Below, piece after piece: positions 18,195-27,946 of a DNA stretch of 64,000 bases. The translations under genes and the position numbers were made by a program. Each line of letters starts with the position of its first letter. Position 1 is the first letter of the stretch. The stretch is taken from the NCBI GenBank assembly GCA_965246935.1, contig CBDFGC010000008.1, positions 434,001-498,000 on the forward strand, in the 5' to 3' direction. The notes under the pieces were generated by a model. That model was not told where the DNA came from and made no database searches. It was given only the letters and a program-made list of their open reading frames with translations. This stretch comes from JAZKFT01 sp965246935 (GTDB lineage Bacteria > Bacteroidota > Bacteroidia > Chitinophagales > Chitinophagaceae).

Positions 18195-21100
18195 TTATTG
18201 CCTGATAAACTTCTGTGTAATTTGTTCACTGCTTGAATCGGCAGTCATTACATGAATGAAATAATTGCCTGCTGAAAGCATCTTTACATTCATCTGGTAA
18301 TTGTTACTTCCTTCTGAAACGGTGAACACTTTTTGAGAAACCATTCTGCCATACACATCATTTACTTTAATGGTAACCACCTGTTTGGCTGCAGCAATAA
18401 TGGACACATTCAACTGATCCCGAACAGGGTTCGGATAAACAGCATTTACCGTCAGCAAATTAGCTGTTGCTTTTACCAGCAACACAATAGATGACAGTGT
18501 TGATCTTCCGTCTTTATCCAATTGTTTCAAGCGATAGTAAGATTTCCCATAAAATGCAGTTTTATCTGTATAAGTGTAGTCCAGGTTTTGTGTGCTACTG
18601 CCATTTACCGCCTGGGATGGAACAAAAGCTATTTTACTAAAGTTTACACCATCAATACTGCGTTGCAATTCAAAACCGGCATTGTTGATTTCAGTTGCAG
18701 TTTTCCAGTAAAGGGTATGCTCATTCTTTTTTGTTTCGCCATAAAATGAGACTAACGAAATTGGTAAAAAAGGATCATCAAAGTTATAATTGCTCAGGGC
18801 CGGTGATGCTGTTGCGGGGCGGTAATCAGGAGCAGTAAAGTTGTAAGGGGTAATGAGGATACCTGCTGTTGTTGGCAGCGAATCGTTGCTGCTGCCTGCC
18901 ATCTGAAACACTGTACGGCTGGCCGCATCTTCCGATACCCGTTGGGAAGGTGCATCCAACGCTACAATATTATTTCTATATCTTAATAAACCGCTGGCTG
19001 CATTGGCTGCCGCTGCTGTACCGTCTATGAAAAGCCCGGTGGCATAATCCATAAAGATGCTGTTGAATATCTTTAACGCTGTGTTCCTTCTGAGGCGGGC
19101 GCCCCGGCGGAATCCTGCAGCCACACTTGCATTCACATCGCCCCGGTATGGGCCAATGATTGTCATATTGCTGAACACGGCACTTGTCTGTGGCGTGTTG
19201 GTTGAACCATTGGCATCGTTGTCACTCTCGAAGCCTTCTGAGGTTGATACAGTAGGATTATCTGCTATGTTGGGATCACGCACACCTAGGCCAAACTGCA
19301 CTTTGCCGCTGTAACCATTGTCCGTATCGAAGTCATCATCCAGCCCACGGTAGGCTACCAGGTGGCTACAGTTTACACTACCGCCAAACCACTCGTAGGA
19401 ATCATCATTGGAAAAAGAAACCTGAACATAATCAATGGTAGTGCCGTTGCCAACAGAGCCGAACGTAAGGCCGTTAATCTCCTGGTTGGGGCCGAATATG
19501 TAACCACCATATTCTATCCGCACATACTTTAATGTGCCGCTGTTGTCAGCATCATCTGTGCCACCGAAAGCATTGTCGGCTGTTGCAGTAAGGCCTTCGA
19601 TATAGCCGATGCCACCCGTTTGATTGTTGCGGGCACGGCCTAATAAAATCACTCCGCCCCAGTCGCCTTTGTTGCGGGAGCCGGCGGGCAGGTTAGAGGT
19701 AAACACAATAGGGTTGCAGGCAGTGCCTTCTGCTGATAGTTTGCCACCGCGGCGGATGAGCAGGCAGGAGTTGGCGATGGCGTTGTTGCCACGGATAACG
19801 GTGCCGGGCTGTATGGTCAGGGTAACGAGGCTATCTACATATACCACACCGCTGAGCAGGTACGTATTGGCACTGCTCCAGGTAGTGTTGGCGGTTATGT
19901 GGCCGCTCACTGTTATAGTAGTGGCAGGGTACACGGCATTCTGCGGATCCCAGTTGGCCCAGCCTTCTGTCCACATTGGCGTTGGCGCAGGCGCAAATGC
20001 ACCCCGATAATTAACTGCTGTAATGGCTCCGGATGAAAAAGTTCCAAAAGCCGGATCGGTAAAGCTATAATTGCTCAGGGCCGGTGATGTTGCGGCGGGG
20101 CGGTAATCAGGAGCAGTAAAGTTGTAAGGGGTAATGAGGATACCTGCTGTTGTTGGCAGCGAATCGTTGCTGCTGCCTGCCATCTGAAACACTGTACGGC
20201 TGGCCGCATCTTCCGATACCCGTTGGGAAGGTGCATCCAACGCTACAATATTATTTCTATATCTTAATAAACCGCTGGCTGCATTGGCTGCCGCTGCTGT
20301 ACCGTCTATGAAAAGCCCGGTGGCATAATCCATAAAGATGCTGTTGAATATCTTTAACGCTGTGTTCCTTCTGAGGCGGGCGCCCCGGCGGAATCCTGCA
20401 GCCACACTTGCATTCACATCGCCCCGGTATGGGCCAATGATTGTCATATTGCTGAACACGGCACTTGTCTGTGGCGTGTTGGTTGAACCATTGGCATCGT
20501 TGTCACTCTCGAAGCCTTCTGAGGTTGATACAGTAGGATTATCTGCTATGTTGGGATCACGCACACCTAGGCCAAACTGCACTTTGCCGCTGTAACCATT
20601 GTCCGTATCGAAGTCATCATCCAGCCCACGGTAGGCTACCAGGTGGCTACAGTTTACACTACCGCCAAACCACTCGTAGGAATCATCATTGGAAAAAGAA
20701 ACCTGAACATAATCAATGGTAGTGCCGTTGCCAACAGAGCCGAACGTAAGGCCGTTAATCTCCTGGTTGGGGCCGAATATGTAACCACCATATTCTATCC
20801 GCACATACTTTAATGTGCCGCTGTTGTCAGCATCATCTGTACCACCGAAAGCATTGTCGGCTGTTGCAGTAAGGCCTTCGATATAGCCGATGCCACCCGT
20901 TTGATTGTTGCGGGCACGGCCTAATAAAATCACTCCGCCCCAGTCGCCTTTGTTGCGGGAGCCGGCGGGCAGGTTAGAGGTAAACACAATAGGGTTGCAG
21001 GCAGTGCCTTCTGCTGATAGTTTGCCACCGCGGCGGATGAGCAGGCAGGAGTTGGCGATGGCGTTGTTGCCACGGATAACGGTGCCGGGCTGTATGGTCA

Positions 21101-21368
21101 GGGTAACGAGGCTATCTACATATACCACACCGCTGAGCAGGTACGTATTGGCACTGCTCCAGGTAGTGTTGGCGGTTATGTGGCCGCTCACTGTTATAGT
21201 AGTGGCAGGGTACACGGCATTCTGCGGATCCCAGTTAGCCCAACCTTCCGTCCACATTGGCGTTGGTGCAGGCGCAAATGCACCACGGTAGTTAACCTGC
21301 TTAAAGTTCTGTGCCGATAAGCATATTACGCATACAAGCAACCCTGAAAGGGTAAAGATTTTTTTCAT
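18195..21368 (-). CDS. T9SS-secreted beta-helix protein with two nearly identical 427-residue halves
   Basis: A 1,057-residue exported protein. After the signal peptide (KIFTLSGLLVCVICLSAQ), residues of about 24-450 and 451-880 are almost the same sequence. Each copy has features of a right-handed parallel beta helix (TLTIQPGTVIRGNNAIANS, GDWGGVILLGRARNN, LKYVRIEYGGY). A linker then leads to a type A T9SS sorting domain (VYPNPVRDQL to KFIRQ). The DNA repeat unit is 1,281 bp, and the copies differ at only a few bases. It lies 121 bp downstream of a TonB-dependent receptor gene, so it may be a surface partner that presents substrate. No catalytic motif was recognised. Confidence 0.82.
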   Translation of the reverse strand: MKKIFTLSGLLVCVICLSAQNFKQVNYRGAFAPAPTPMWTEGWANWDPQNAVYPATTITVSGHITANTTWSSANTYLLSGVVYVDSLVTLTIQPGTVIRGNNAIANSCLLIRRGGKLSAEGTACNPIVFTSNLPAGSRNKGDWGGVILLGRARNNQTGGIGYIEGLTATADNAFGGTDDADNSGTLKYVRIEYGGYIFGPNQEINGLTFGSVGNGTTIDYVQVSFSNDDSYEWFGGSVNCSHLVAYRGLDDDFDTDNGYSGKVQFGLGVRDPNIADNPTVSTSEGFESDNDANGSTNTPQTSAVFSNMTIIGPYRGDVNASVAAGFRRGARLRRNTALKIFNSIFMDYATGLFIDGTAAAANAASGLLRYRNNIVALDAPSQRVSEDAASRTVFQMAGSSNDSLPTTAGILITPYNFTAPDYRPAATSPALSNYSFTDPAFGTFSSGAITAVNYRGAFAPAPTPMWTEGWANWDPQNAVYPATTITVSGHITANTTWSSANTYLLSGVVYVDSLVTLTIQPGTVIRGNNAIANSCLLIRRGGKLSAEGTACNPIVFTSNLPAGSRNKGDWGGVILLGRARNNQTGGIGYIEGLTATADNAFGGTDDADNSGTLKYVRIEYGGYIFGPNQEINGLTFGSVGNGTTIDYVQVSFSNDDSYEWFGGSVNCSHLVAYRGLDDDFDTDNGYSGKVQFGLGVRDPNIADNPTVSTSEGFESDNDANGSTNTPQTSAVFSNMTIIGPYRGDVNASVAAGFRRGARLRRNTALKIFNSIFMDYATGLFIDGTAAAANAASGLLRYRNNIVALDAPSQRVSEDAASRTVFQMAGSSNDSLPTTAGILITPYNFTAPDYRPATASPALSNYNFDDPFLPISLVSFYGETKKNEHTLYWKTATEINNAGFELQRSIDGVNFSKIAFVPSQAVNGSSTQNLDYTYTDKTAFYGKSYYRLKQLDKDGRSTLSSIVLLVKATANLLTVNAVYPNPVRDQLNVSIIAAAKQVVTIKVNDVYGRMVSQKVFTVSEGSNNYQMNVKMLSAGNYFIHVMTADSSSEQITQKFIRQ
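18756..20036. repeat. Tandem 1,281-bp repeat, copy 2 (C-terminal half of the beta-helix gene)
   Basis: This block repeats at 20037-21317 with a constant offset of 1,281 bp (427 codons). Long runs are identical, including silent positions. The differences I saw are clustered near the ends, such as the alternative Ala/Thr codons around 18810 and 20090 and synonymous changes near 19935 and 21220. Confidence 0.85.
20037..21317. repeat. Tandem 1,281-bp repeat, copy 1 (N-terminal half of the beta-helix gene)
   Basis: The partner of the 18756-20036 block, in direct orientation and in frame. The exact edges are approximate. Confidence 0.85.
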
Positions 21369-21489
21369 ATTTATGTTTAAAGAAGTGTCCGGGAAGTAAA
21401 TATCTGAAGGGTAAAATTCAGGCTTCAGCCAACAAAAGAAGTGTTTTGGCTATTAAGGAATTCTTAATTTAAAAAAGCTTATCCCGGTT

Positions 21490-24360
21490 TTAAAATTTGT
21501 ACGTAGCAATTAATGAAATCACACGACCGTATTGATTTTGAGAAAATATCCTATCGGCGTCTATCTCGTATTTTTTACTTTGGTTAATGTCGTAAAAGAA
21601 TATTTGTTTTTGAGAAAGAATATCTCTTGCATTGAATTTTATTTCCCACTTGCCATCCTTAAAAGTTTTGGCTACCTGAAAATCCATCACTGTTCTTCCC
21701 TGCTCATATATATCAACATCATTTTTTGTTCCAACGATATATATCCTGGGGCCTACTTTATTAGCCGAAAGTGTTGATGACAATCCAATCTTATCATTCA
21801 CATAAGCCAGGCTGCCATTAAATACATAAGGTGACTGGCCCTGCAAATCTCTCTTGGCAATTAAATCCTTTACATTGATGAGACCATAATTACTGAGCTT
21901 AATTTCTGATTTTAATAAAGCAACATTCGCTGCAATTGTAAACTTATTCAGCAGGCCGGTTTCGGATGAACCAAAGAAGGTACCAATCAGGCTTCTTACC
22001 TCCGCTTCTATGCCATACACTTTGGCTGATTGTGCATTCTGGTAAATAGCCGATCTGCTACCATTGGGGCTGGATACGAGTTCAATTGGGTTGGTAAAGT
22101 TTTTATAGAACCCGGACACAGAAAAAAGCTGCGATTTACCCGGATAAAATTCATACCGCAAATCATAATTATTAATAGAAGCTCTTTGCAATGTAGTATC
22201 ACCTTCTATTGAATAACGGCTTACAAAATCAAAAAATACGAAAGGTGCTATTTCTCTAAACTCAGGCCTGTTCAACGTTTTAGCGTAAGCAAACCGAAGG
22301 TTCTGTTTTGGATTAAATGAGTAAACTAAATTAATGGAGGGTAATACATCAAACTTTTTTGATGGAATGTGTATGGGGATAAAATTTGTATTTACAGAAT
22401 TTAATTGCTGATCATAATTTTCTACCCGAATGCCGTAGATGGCTCTTATTTTCGAGCCAAACCGTTGATCTAACATCGCATAGCCAGCTGCTAAAGAAGA
22501 GTTAGCATCATATACATATGTGGGCTGCGTACCATCGCTTAAAGTAAACCCTCCCTTACCATTAGCAAGTTTGCCGCCCAGGTTTTGTGACGCAAATATC
22601 TGGTCTTCGGGCAGCTTTAAAAGATTGTTATCAAAATATACATTTCCGTTATTATAAGTAGTCAATCCAAGTAACCGGGCATTAAAGTCTCTTACCCTTC
22701 TTTGAAAAGATAGTCCAAGCTTAAACTGGTTCTGTTTGCTTCCGGTAAAAGAAAAAGGCTGGGTCATATCTACTTTGGCACTGGTAATATTTTCATTTGT
22801 TTTAGAGTAAAAATGTGTTCCTCCATTATCAGGCACCGGCCTTCCGGTTGCAATATCAGCAACAAAAGGAGCATTCGGATTTGTTGCATCACCAAAATAA
22901 ATAGACTGTCTAAGATCGGGAATAGATCTCTTCACCAGGCTGTATCCGCCGAGCCAATCCAACCGTAGATTAGATTTATTTAACAGATGACTTCCTGAAA
23001 CCTGCGTTGAATAAATCAGGTTACTGGTAAACCAACGTCCGTTTACTTTTGCAATAAAATTAGGATCACCGGTAAAATCTGGTGTGCCTATTCTATTAAT
23101 TACACGGTCATCACTATTGATACTTAAAATGTTTTTAAAATTCAATGTGCTCCTGCTATTAAGTTTCAATGAAAAATTGGCCAACCCTCCCAGCAGTGTT
23201 TGCTGATAATAAATTTTATCATGATACTTATCTTTCCATTCAGGCCCTCCTGCAGGTGCATTGCGGTCATAATCAAAAATGTTTCTGTCGCCTTCGGTAA
23301 CACCCGTGTTATTATTATATGTCAGTGAAAAAAGCATGCCCAGGTAATCGCTGCCTTTTCTTTGAACATTTAAACCCTTCGTAAACTGAAGGCTTCCGTA
23401 AGGCAAAGCTTTCTTGCTTTGAAGTGCCCAGTTATTGGAGAAATAGGTTGCATATTTTGCTCTGTCAGCAGGCAATAATTTATTGAATTCCTCAATGCCC
23501 GGTATTTCTTTTGGCATAGCACGGGTACCGTCGTCAAATCCTAAAAAATCATATTTACCGCCCTGGTAAGTAAATCTTTCTTTAAAGGTAGCGCGGGTAT
23601 TATAACCTAGCCCCAGAGAAATTGTTGTAAAATTTTGTGTGGGGATAGACCGGGTTGAAACATTAATGAGTCCGCCTGCAAACTCACCTGACATATCAGG
23701 CGTTGCCGTTTTATAAATAACCAGGTTATCTAAAATATTAGAGGGGAAAATATCGAAGGCAAAAGCTTTTCGGTCACTTTCGGAACTAGGCAATGGTGCC
23801 CCATTCAGAAAGGCTGTATTGTACCGGTCATTCAGTCCGCGGATAATTACAAACCGATCGTCCTGAATACTAGCCCCGCTTACCCTTCTTAACACTTCGC
23901 TGGTATTACGGTCGGGTGTTTTCCTAATAAGCTCAGCGGAAATTCCATCGCTTACGCTTGCACCGTTTTTTTGGGCTAATAATAGAGCCCCGGTATTTTC
24001 CTTGGTAGCTCTCACTCTTCTTACCACTACGTTATTGCTATCCGTAACATTACTAGCTTCATCCAGCGTGATGGTTAAACTTATGGAACCGCCAGCAGTA
24101 ACCACAATATCAGAAACCTCTTTTTTAGCATAAGAAATATAGGACGTACTGATGGTGTATGTGCCCGGCGCCAGGCCGCCAATGGTGTAAATACCGTTCA
24201 AATCGGTAGCGGCAGCTCTAGCTTTACCAACAATGCTAATCGTAGCGCCAATAAGAGGTTCACCCGTTTTACTGCTGATCACTTTACCGGTTATTTTACC
24301 GGTTTGGGCTAATAAATTAAAAGATAATACTAAAAAGAGGCAAGTAATAATTGTACGCAT
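21490..24360 (-). CDS. TonB-dependent receptor with carboxypeptidase-like N-terminal domain
   Basis: About 956 residues from the ATG at 24360 (signal peptide RTIITCLFLVLSFNLLAQ; an ATG at 24378 would add six residues). A carboxypeptidase regulatory-like domain (GKITGKVISSKTGEPLIGAT) is followed by a plug (SEVLRRVSGASIQDDRFVI, RGLNDRYNTAFLNGAPLPSS) and a beta barrel ending in the terminal aromatic of SLIATYKF. Unlike SusC proteins it lacks a SusD neighbour. It is the first gene of the minus-strand trio with the beta-helix and phytase/PhoX proteins. Together with the 11-bp half-site array in its promoter, this suggests uptake of phosphate or a phosphorylated compound. Confidence 0.88.
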   Translation of the reverse strand: MRTIITCLFLVLSFNLLAQTGKITGKVISSKTGEPLIGATISIVGKARAAATDLNGIYTIGGLAPGTYTISTSYISYAKKEVSDIVVTAGGSISLTITLDEASNVTDSNNVVVRRVRATKENTGALLLAQKNGASVSDGISAELIRKTPDRNTSEVLRRVSGASIQDDRFVIIRGLNDRYNTAFLNGAPLPSSESDRKAFAFDIFPSNILDNLVIYKTATPDMSGEFAGGLINVSTRSIPTQNFTTISLGLGYNTRATFKERFTYQGGKYDFLGFDDGTRAMPKEIPGIEEFNKLLPADRAKYATYFSNNWALQSKKALPYGSLQFTKGLNVQRKGSDYLGMLFSLTYNNNTGVTEGDRNIFDYDRNAPAGGPEWKDKYHDKIYYQQTLLGGLANFSLKLNSRSTLNFKNILSINSDDRVINRIGTPDFTGDPNFIAKVNGRWFTSNLIYSTQVSGSHLLNKSNLRLDWLGGYSLVKRSIPDLRQSIYFGDATNPNAPFVADIATGRPVPDNGGTHFYSKTNENITSAKVDMTQPFSFTGSKQNQFKLGLSFQRRVRDFNARLLGLTTYNNGNVYFDNNLLKLPEDQIFASQNLGGKLANGKGGFTLSDGTQPTYVYDANSSLAAGYAMLDQRFGSKIRAIYGIRVENYDQQLNSVNTNFIPIHIPSKKFDVLPSINLVYSFNPKQNLRFAYAKTLNRPEFREIAPFVFFDFVSRYSIEGDTTLQRASINNYDLRYEFYPGKSQLFSVSGFYKNFTNPIELVSSPNGSRSAIYQNAQSAKVYGIEAEVRSLIGTFFGSSETGLLNKFTIAANVALLKSEIKLSNYGLINVKDLIAKRDLQGQSPYVFNGSLAYVNDKIGLSSTLSANKVGPRIYIVGTKNDVDIYEQGRTVMDFQVAKTFKDGKWEIKFNARDILSQKQIFFYDINQSKKYEIDADRIFSQNQYGRVISLIATYKF

Positions 24361-24405
24361 AGGCTTAATTCTGCGCAAAGAGATAGGAAAAGCCTCTGAC
24401 AGGGG

Positions 24406-24443
24406 TTATCTGTATGTTATCAAAGTATTATCAAAATGTTAAG
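24406..24443 (-). promoter_or_regulatory. Array of four half-sites at exact 11-bp spacing (candidate PHO box)
   Basis: TTATC occurs at 24406, 24417 and 24428, and the related TTAAG at 24439, giving starts exactly 11 bp apart. On the minus strand this reads as repeats of TGATAAC-type half-sites, 46 to 83 bases before the receptor start at 24360. Tandem half-sites with 11-bp periodicity are typical of OmpR/PhoB-family response regulators. The link to phosphate is inferred from the phytase and PhoX domains downstream. Confidence 0.5.
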
Positions 24444-24625
24444 CGAATAACAACAGCCTTGCGGCAGGTTTTTGTATAAAAAAGCGTGCTACAAACTGTC
24501 TGTCGCTTGAACTGCCGATGCTACAAAACTTGTTTTGTTTCTTTATTTTGAAAATGGTACAGGAAAAAATCAATATTTACATATCTTTTTTCGCCCGTAT
24601 TATTATATAAGTAAATATCTAACGA

Positions 24626-25080
24626 TCACCGCGGTACGATTTCCACATCATTCGGTAAGGGGTTATAAATTGTCGTGTATGCAATACTATCGGTACTGAA
24701 ATAATACCGTTCCCGTCCATCCAACCCCTGGGGAAGCATTACAAATTTTCGTATCCTAAACCCGGTCGGCACCACAGGTCAGACCACCTGAAGCCTCATT
24801 CCCAGCTAACGGTCTGACCTGCGGTGCCGACCAGGTTTAATCCTGTTTTTGTGCACAGCAGAGAGACAGGGTAAGCGAAAATTTGTAATGCACCCACCCC
24901 AGGTACTTTTAAGCCACAGATCATTACCAGCAATAACAGACCCTGCTGTTAGCACACATTTTACATTTATTTCAAGCGTTTTACCGGAATCGATGTAAAT
25001 AATGCCAATTGTGTAGTAATAAACAGATGGAAGATCACCTTAACATATGCGACATTAACCACTGACAATGGTTCGGAAGA
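24626..25080 (-). pseudogene. Decayed coding sequence, family not recognised
   Basis: Minus-strand frames give protein-like stretches: SSEPLSVVNVAYVKVIFHL, then (after a shift) YIDSGKTLEINVKCVLTAG and GNDLWLKSTWGGCITNF. Past a palindromic element, TGFRIRKFVMLPQGLDGRE and YYFSTDSIAYTTIYNPLPND end in a stop at 24626-24628. Composition and codon order look coding, but there is no continuous frame. It is probably one broken gene split by the inverted-repeat element at 24727-24903. The remaining 25081-25269 holds nothing I recognise. Confidence 0.4.
24727..24903. mobile_element. MITE-like element with terminal and internal inverted repeats
   Basis: The ends match each other in inverted orientation: CCTGGGG then GCATTACAAATTTTCG at 24727-24751, and the reverse complement at 24876-24903. 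The 16-bp core is perfect. Inside sits a second palindrome with 22-bp arms at 24764-24785 and 24811-24832 that agree at 21 of 22 positions. There is no room for a transposase. No clear target duplication is seen, so the mobile nature is inferred. Confidence 0.5.
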
Positions 25081-25269
25081 TTTATAAAGGGAGTAAAATC
25101 GTATTTAGTTTATTTTTTTCTGAAAATCAATTGTTTAAATATTAAAGTTTCTTTTTTGCCAAAGTCAGGTTTCGAGTTAAGTTGAATAAAATGATTACGA
25201 GTTTCCCCCCTTTCTTGCTACCATTGAGTTTCAAAAGAAAAAAACTTCCGAACCATTGCACTGATTAAC

Positions 25270-27702
25270 TTACTGTTTAATCATCACCACCGCATCCTGC
25301 AATCCCGGCGAACTAATGGTAACAGTGATGGCGCCCGGCTTATTTTGTGCCTGTATGTAAGCCAATAATTTCCCGTTGTACAATTTACGTTTGCTGGCTT
25401 TATAGTCTTCGTGGCTGCTCAGGTCTCCGTTTTCCAGCCCTAATAAAAGTCCCGGGCCCTTAATGCTAATGGTAGTTTCATTCGTTGCACCATAAACCGG
25501 ATTGCCGGCCTCATCAACTACCTCTATTTCTATATGAGCCAATCCCTGCTTGCTATGGTTTAAAGTACTAACATCAGCAACTGCTTCCATGGCATAAACC
25601 TCGCCGGCAGTGCGTATCGTTTGCTGATTTATTTGTTGACCACTCCGGAACCCTTTTACCATCAATTCACCCGGTTGAAAAACGGTTTGCCAGGTGAGTA
25701 TCCGGGTATCCTTTGCATTGGCTAATTGCTTTATGCCCAATGATGTGCCGTTCAGGAACAATTCTGCTTCCTCATCATTTGTATAGCAATTAATCCGTAC
25801 GCTATCGCCGGCTGTATAATTCCAGGCAGGCAGCATATTTCGCCTGCCTCCACCAGCACCATTACCATTCCGTAAAGCAGCCGTGCCTACATAAATCATC
25901 GGCTTGTCGCTCCACAAACTTTGGCGGAAGTAGAATTCACTTTTTGGAAAGCCAGCCAGGTCAAGAAGCCCGGCGCCATTGGCTTTTGATGGCCAGGTGC
26001 GGGCTTCGCCCAGGTAATCAATGCCGGTCCATAAATACTGGCCTGAGATAAAATCATTATCTGTTACGGCCGTCCAGGCGCTTAATGCGTGGCCGTTTTC
26101 GCTGCCGTAAATAATACGAACCGGGTATTTTTTATGGTCATCCGGATAGCGGTATTCCTGGTAATTATATCCTACGACATCCAGTTCTTCGGGGTAAGTT
26201 GTTTCATTGCTCATTACTACGCCCGCCAATGCAGACGTAACCACCCTGGTCGTATCATATTTTTTAATAACAGCAACCAATTGTTTTGATAATTCACCCA
26301 GGCGGCTGGCAGCCGGATGATCAGGTATAAATCCTTTACCGTAAATCTGCGGATTCCTTCCGGTATTCAGCACTTCATGGGTATATGGATCGTTTGGATA
26401 ATCTATTTCGTTTCCAATGCTCCACATAAAAATGGATGGATGGTTTCTGTTTCGCAACACCATGTCCTTCACATCCCGTTCGGCCCACGCCGCAAAATCG
26501 GAATGGTATCCATCCTGGCCTGGCTTGCCCACATTCCAGCCTTTGATCCATTTATTTTTACCCAGTTCCCATTCATCAAAGGCTTCGTCCATCACTAAAA
26601 ATCCCATGCGGTCCATCAGGTTGTACAAATAATCGGCATGTGGATTATGACTCATCCGAACAGAATTGCAACCTGCTTCCTTCAGCTTTTGCAACCGGCG
26701 CACCCATACTGCGTCCGGTACGGCCACGCCCAATGCACCGGCATCATCATGCAGGCAAACGCCTTTCAGTTTGGTGCTTTTACCATTCAGAAAAAAGCCT
26801 TTATCGGCATCAAATACTACCGACCTAAAACCTACTTCTTCCTGTACATTATCTACCTGTTTGCCCTGTACCAATAGAGCTGTTTGCAATGTATACAATT
26901 GTGGGTTTTTGGTTGACCACAATTCCGGATGAATAATGCTGAAAGAAAGGTTCACTTCTCCGTTGTTATTAGCACCGATTTTAATTTGTTGCTGCGTTGT
27001 GGCAACCGTTGTGCCTTTCGCATTTAGTAACGTTGCTTTGATGATGACCGGTAGATTGGATGCAGATTGGTTGATGGCGGAAACAGAAATATTTGCAACA
27101 GCTTTTGATGAAGAAACCTGTGGTGTGGTAAACCGGATGCCCCATAAATTAACATGCACTGCATGGGTAGCAATCAGATACACATTGCGGTAAATGCCCG
27201 AACCGGTGTACCATCTGCTATCGGCAAATTTGGTGTGATCGGCTTTTACGGTAATTATATTTTTGCCGGTCTTATTCAGGTATTTTGTAATCTCATATTG
27301 AAAAGGTACAAAACCATTGGGCCGCTTGCCCAAATATTGCCCGTTGATCCAGACTTCGCTGTTTTTATACACACCATCAAAATAGATAAAGATGTTTTTG
27401 TTATACAAATCCGGAGCTACTGTAAATTGCTTGCGGTACCAGCCAATGCCACCGGGCAGGTAACCCGTAGCACTTGCCCATTGTTCATCGTAAGGCCCTT
27501 CAATGCTCCAGTCATGTGGCAGTTCAACGGATCGCCAGTCATTATCATTAAAGTCCTTCTGATCGGCACCGGCTATTTCTCCTTTATGAAACTTCCAGCC
27601 ATCATTAAATAGAATAGTTTGCCTAACCTGCTGTGCTGATAAGCAAATGGTATGTAATGAAAAAACCAAAAGCAACCCCAAGTATTTTGTATTTCGCTTC
27701 AT
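25270..27702 (-). CDS. Exported GH2 beta-galactosidase-like enzyme
   Basis: A GH2 enzyme of 810 residues from the ATG at 27702 (signal NTKYLGLLLVFSLHTICLSAQ; a start at 27726 adds eight residues). The jelly roll (LFNDGWKFHKGEI), sandwich and TIM barrel domains are complete. Numbered from 27726, the acid/base is E440 in WSIGNEIDY and the nucleophile E543 in IIYGSENGH. C-terminal domains (DUF4982-like and an Ig-like fold, IEIEVVDEAGNPVYGATNE) follow, as in many Bacteroidota beta-galactosidases. It is periplasmic or surface-bound and lies downstream of the GH97 gene on the same strand. Confidence 0.9.
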   Translation of the reverse strand: MKRNTKYLGLLLVFSLHTICLSAQQVRQTILFNDGWKFHKGEIAGADQKDFNDNDWRSVELPHDWSIEGPYDEQWASATGYLPGGIGWYRKQFTVAPDLYNKNIFIYFDGVYKNSEVWINGQYLGKRPNGFVPFQYEITKYLNKTGKNIITVKADHTKFADSRWYTGSGIYRNVYLIATHAVHVNLWGIRFTTPQVSSSKAVANISVSAINQSASNLPVIIKATLLNAKGTTVATTQQQIKIGANNNGEVNLSFSIIHPELWSTKNPQLYTLQTALLVQGKQVDNVQEEVGFRSVVFDADKGFFLNGKSTKLKGVCLHDDAGALGVAVPDAVWVRRLQKLKEAGCNSVRMSHNPHADYLYNLMDRMGFLVMDEAFDEWELGKNKWIKGWNVGKPGQDGYHSDFAAWAERDVKDMVLRNRNHPSIFMWSIGNEIDYPNDPYTHEVLNTGRNPQIYGKGFIPDHPAASRLGELSKQLVAVIKKYDTTRVVTSALAGVVMSNETTYPEELDVVGYNYQEYRYPDDHKKYPVRIIYGSENGHALSAWTAVTDNDFISGQYLWTGIDYLGEARTWPSKANGAGLLDLAGFPKSEFYFRQSLWSDKPMIYVGTAALRNGNGAGGGRRNMLPAWNYTAGDSVRINCYTNDEEAELFLNGTSLGIKQLANAKDTRILTWQTVFQPGELMVKGFRSGQQINQQTIRTAGEVYAMEAVADVSTLNHSKQGLAHIEIEVVDEAGNPVYGATNETTISIKGPGLLLGLENGDLSSHEDYKASKRKLYNGKLLAYIQAQNKPGAITVTISSPGLQDAVVMIKQ

Positions 27703-27946
27703 TGCTATCAATTTTATTGATGCCATTCAAATAGTTCAACAAACATTTGGAAAATAATATTAATTCGGTTAAACAGGTAGCCACTACGTGGCATCCATTG
27801 CTACTATTAATTATACGCTACAAACAGGTTGTGCCTACAGCACATAAAACTCATTTCATTCAAACTTTCTTTTCCATTTTAACGAATGTTGAATGATCAA
27901 CCTGTTTAATAAAAATTTCAATATTGATGTATAAGAAATGGCAAAA

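Noticed and set aside
19057..21291. Identical plus-strand frame pairs at 19057/20338 and 19624/20905
   Set aside because: Antisense shadows of the 1,281-bp duplication; useful only for measuring the repeat offset.
27756..27911. ACCTGTTTAA-like motif before the GH2 gene, also near 40142
   Set aside because: Only three imperfect occurrences of a short AT-rich word; not enough to call an operator.
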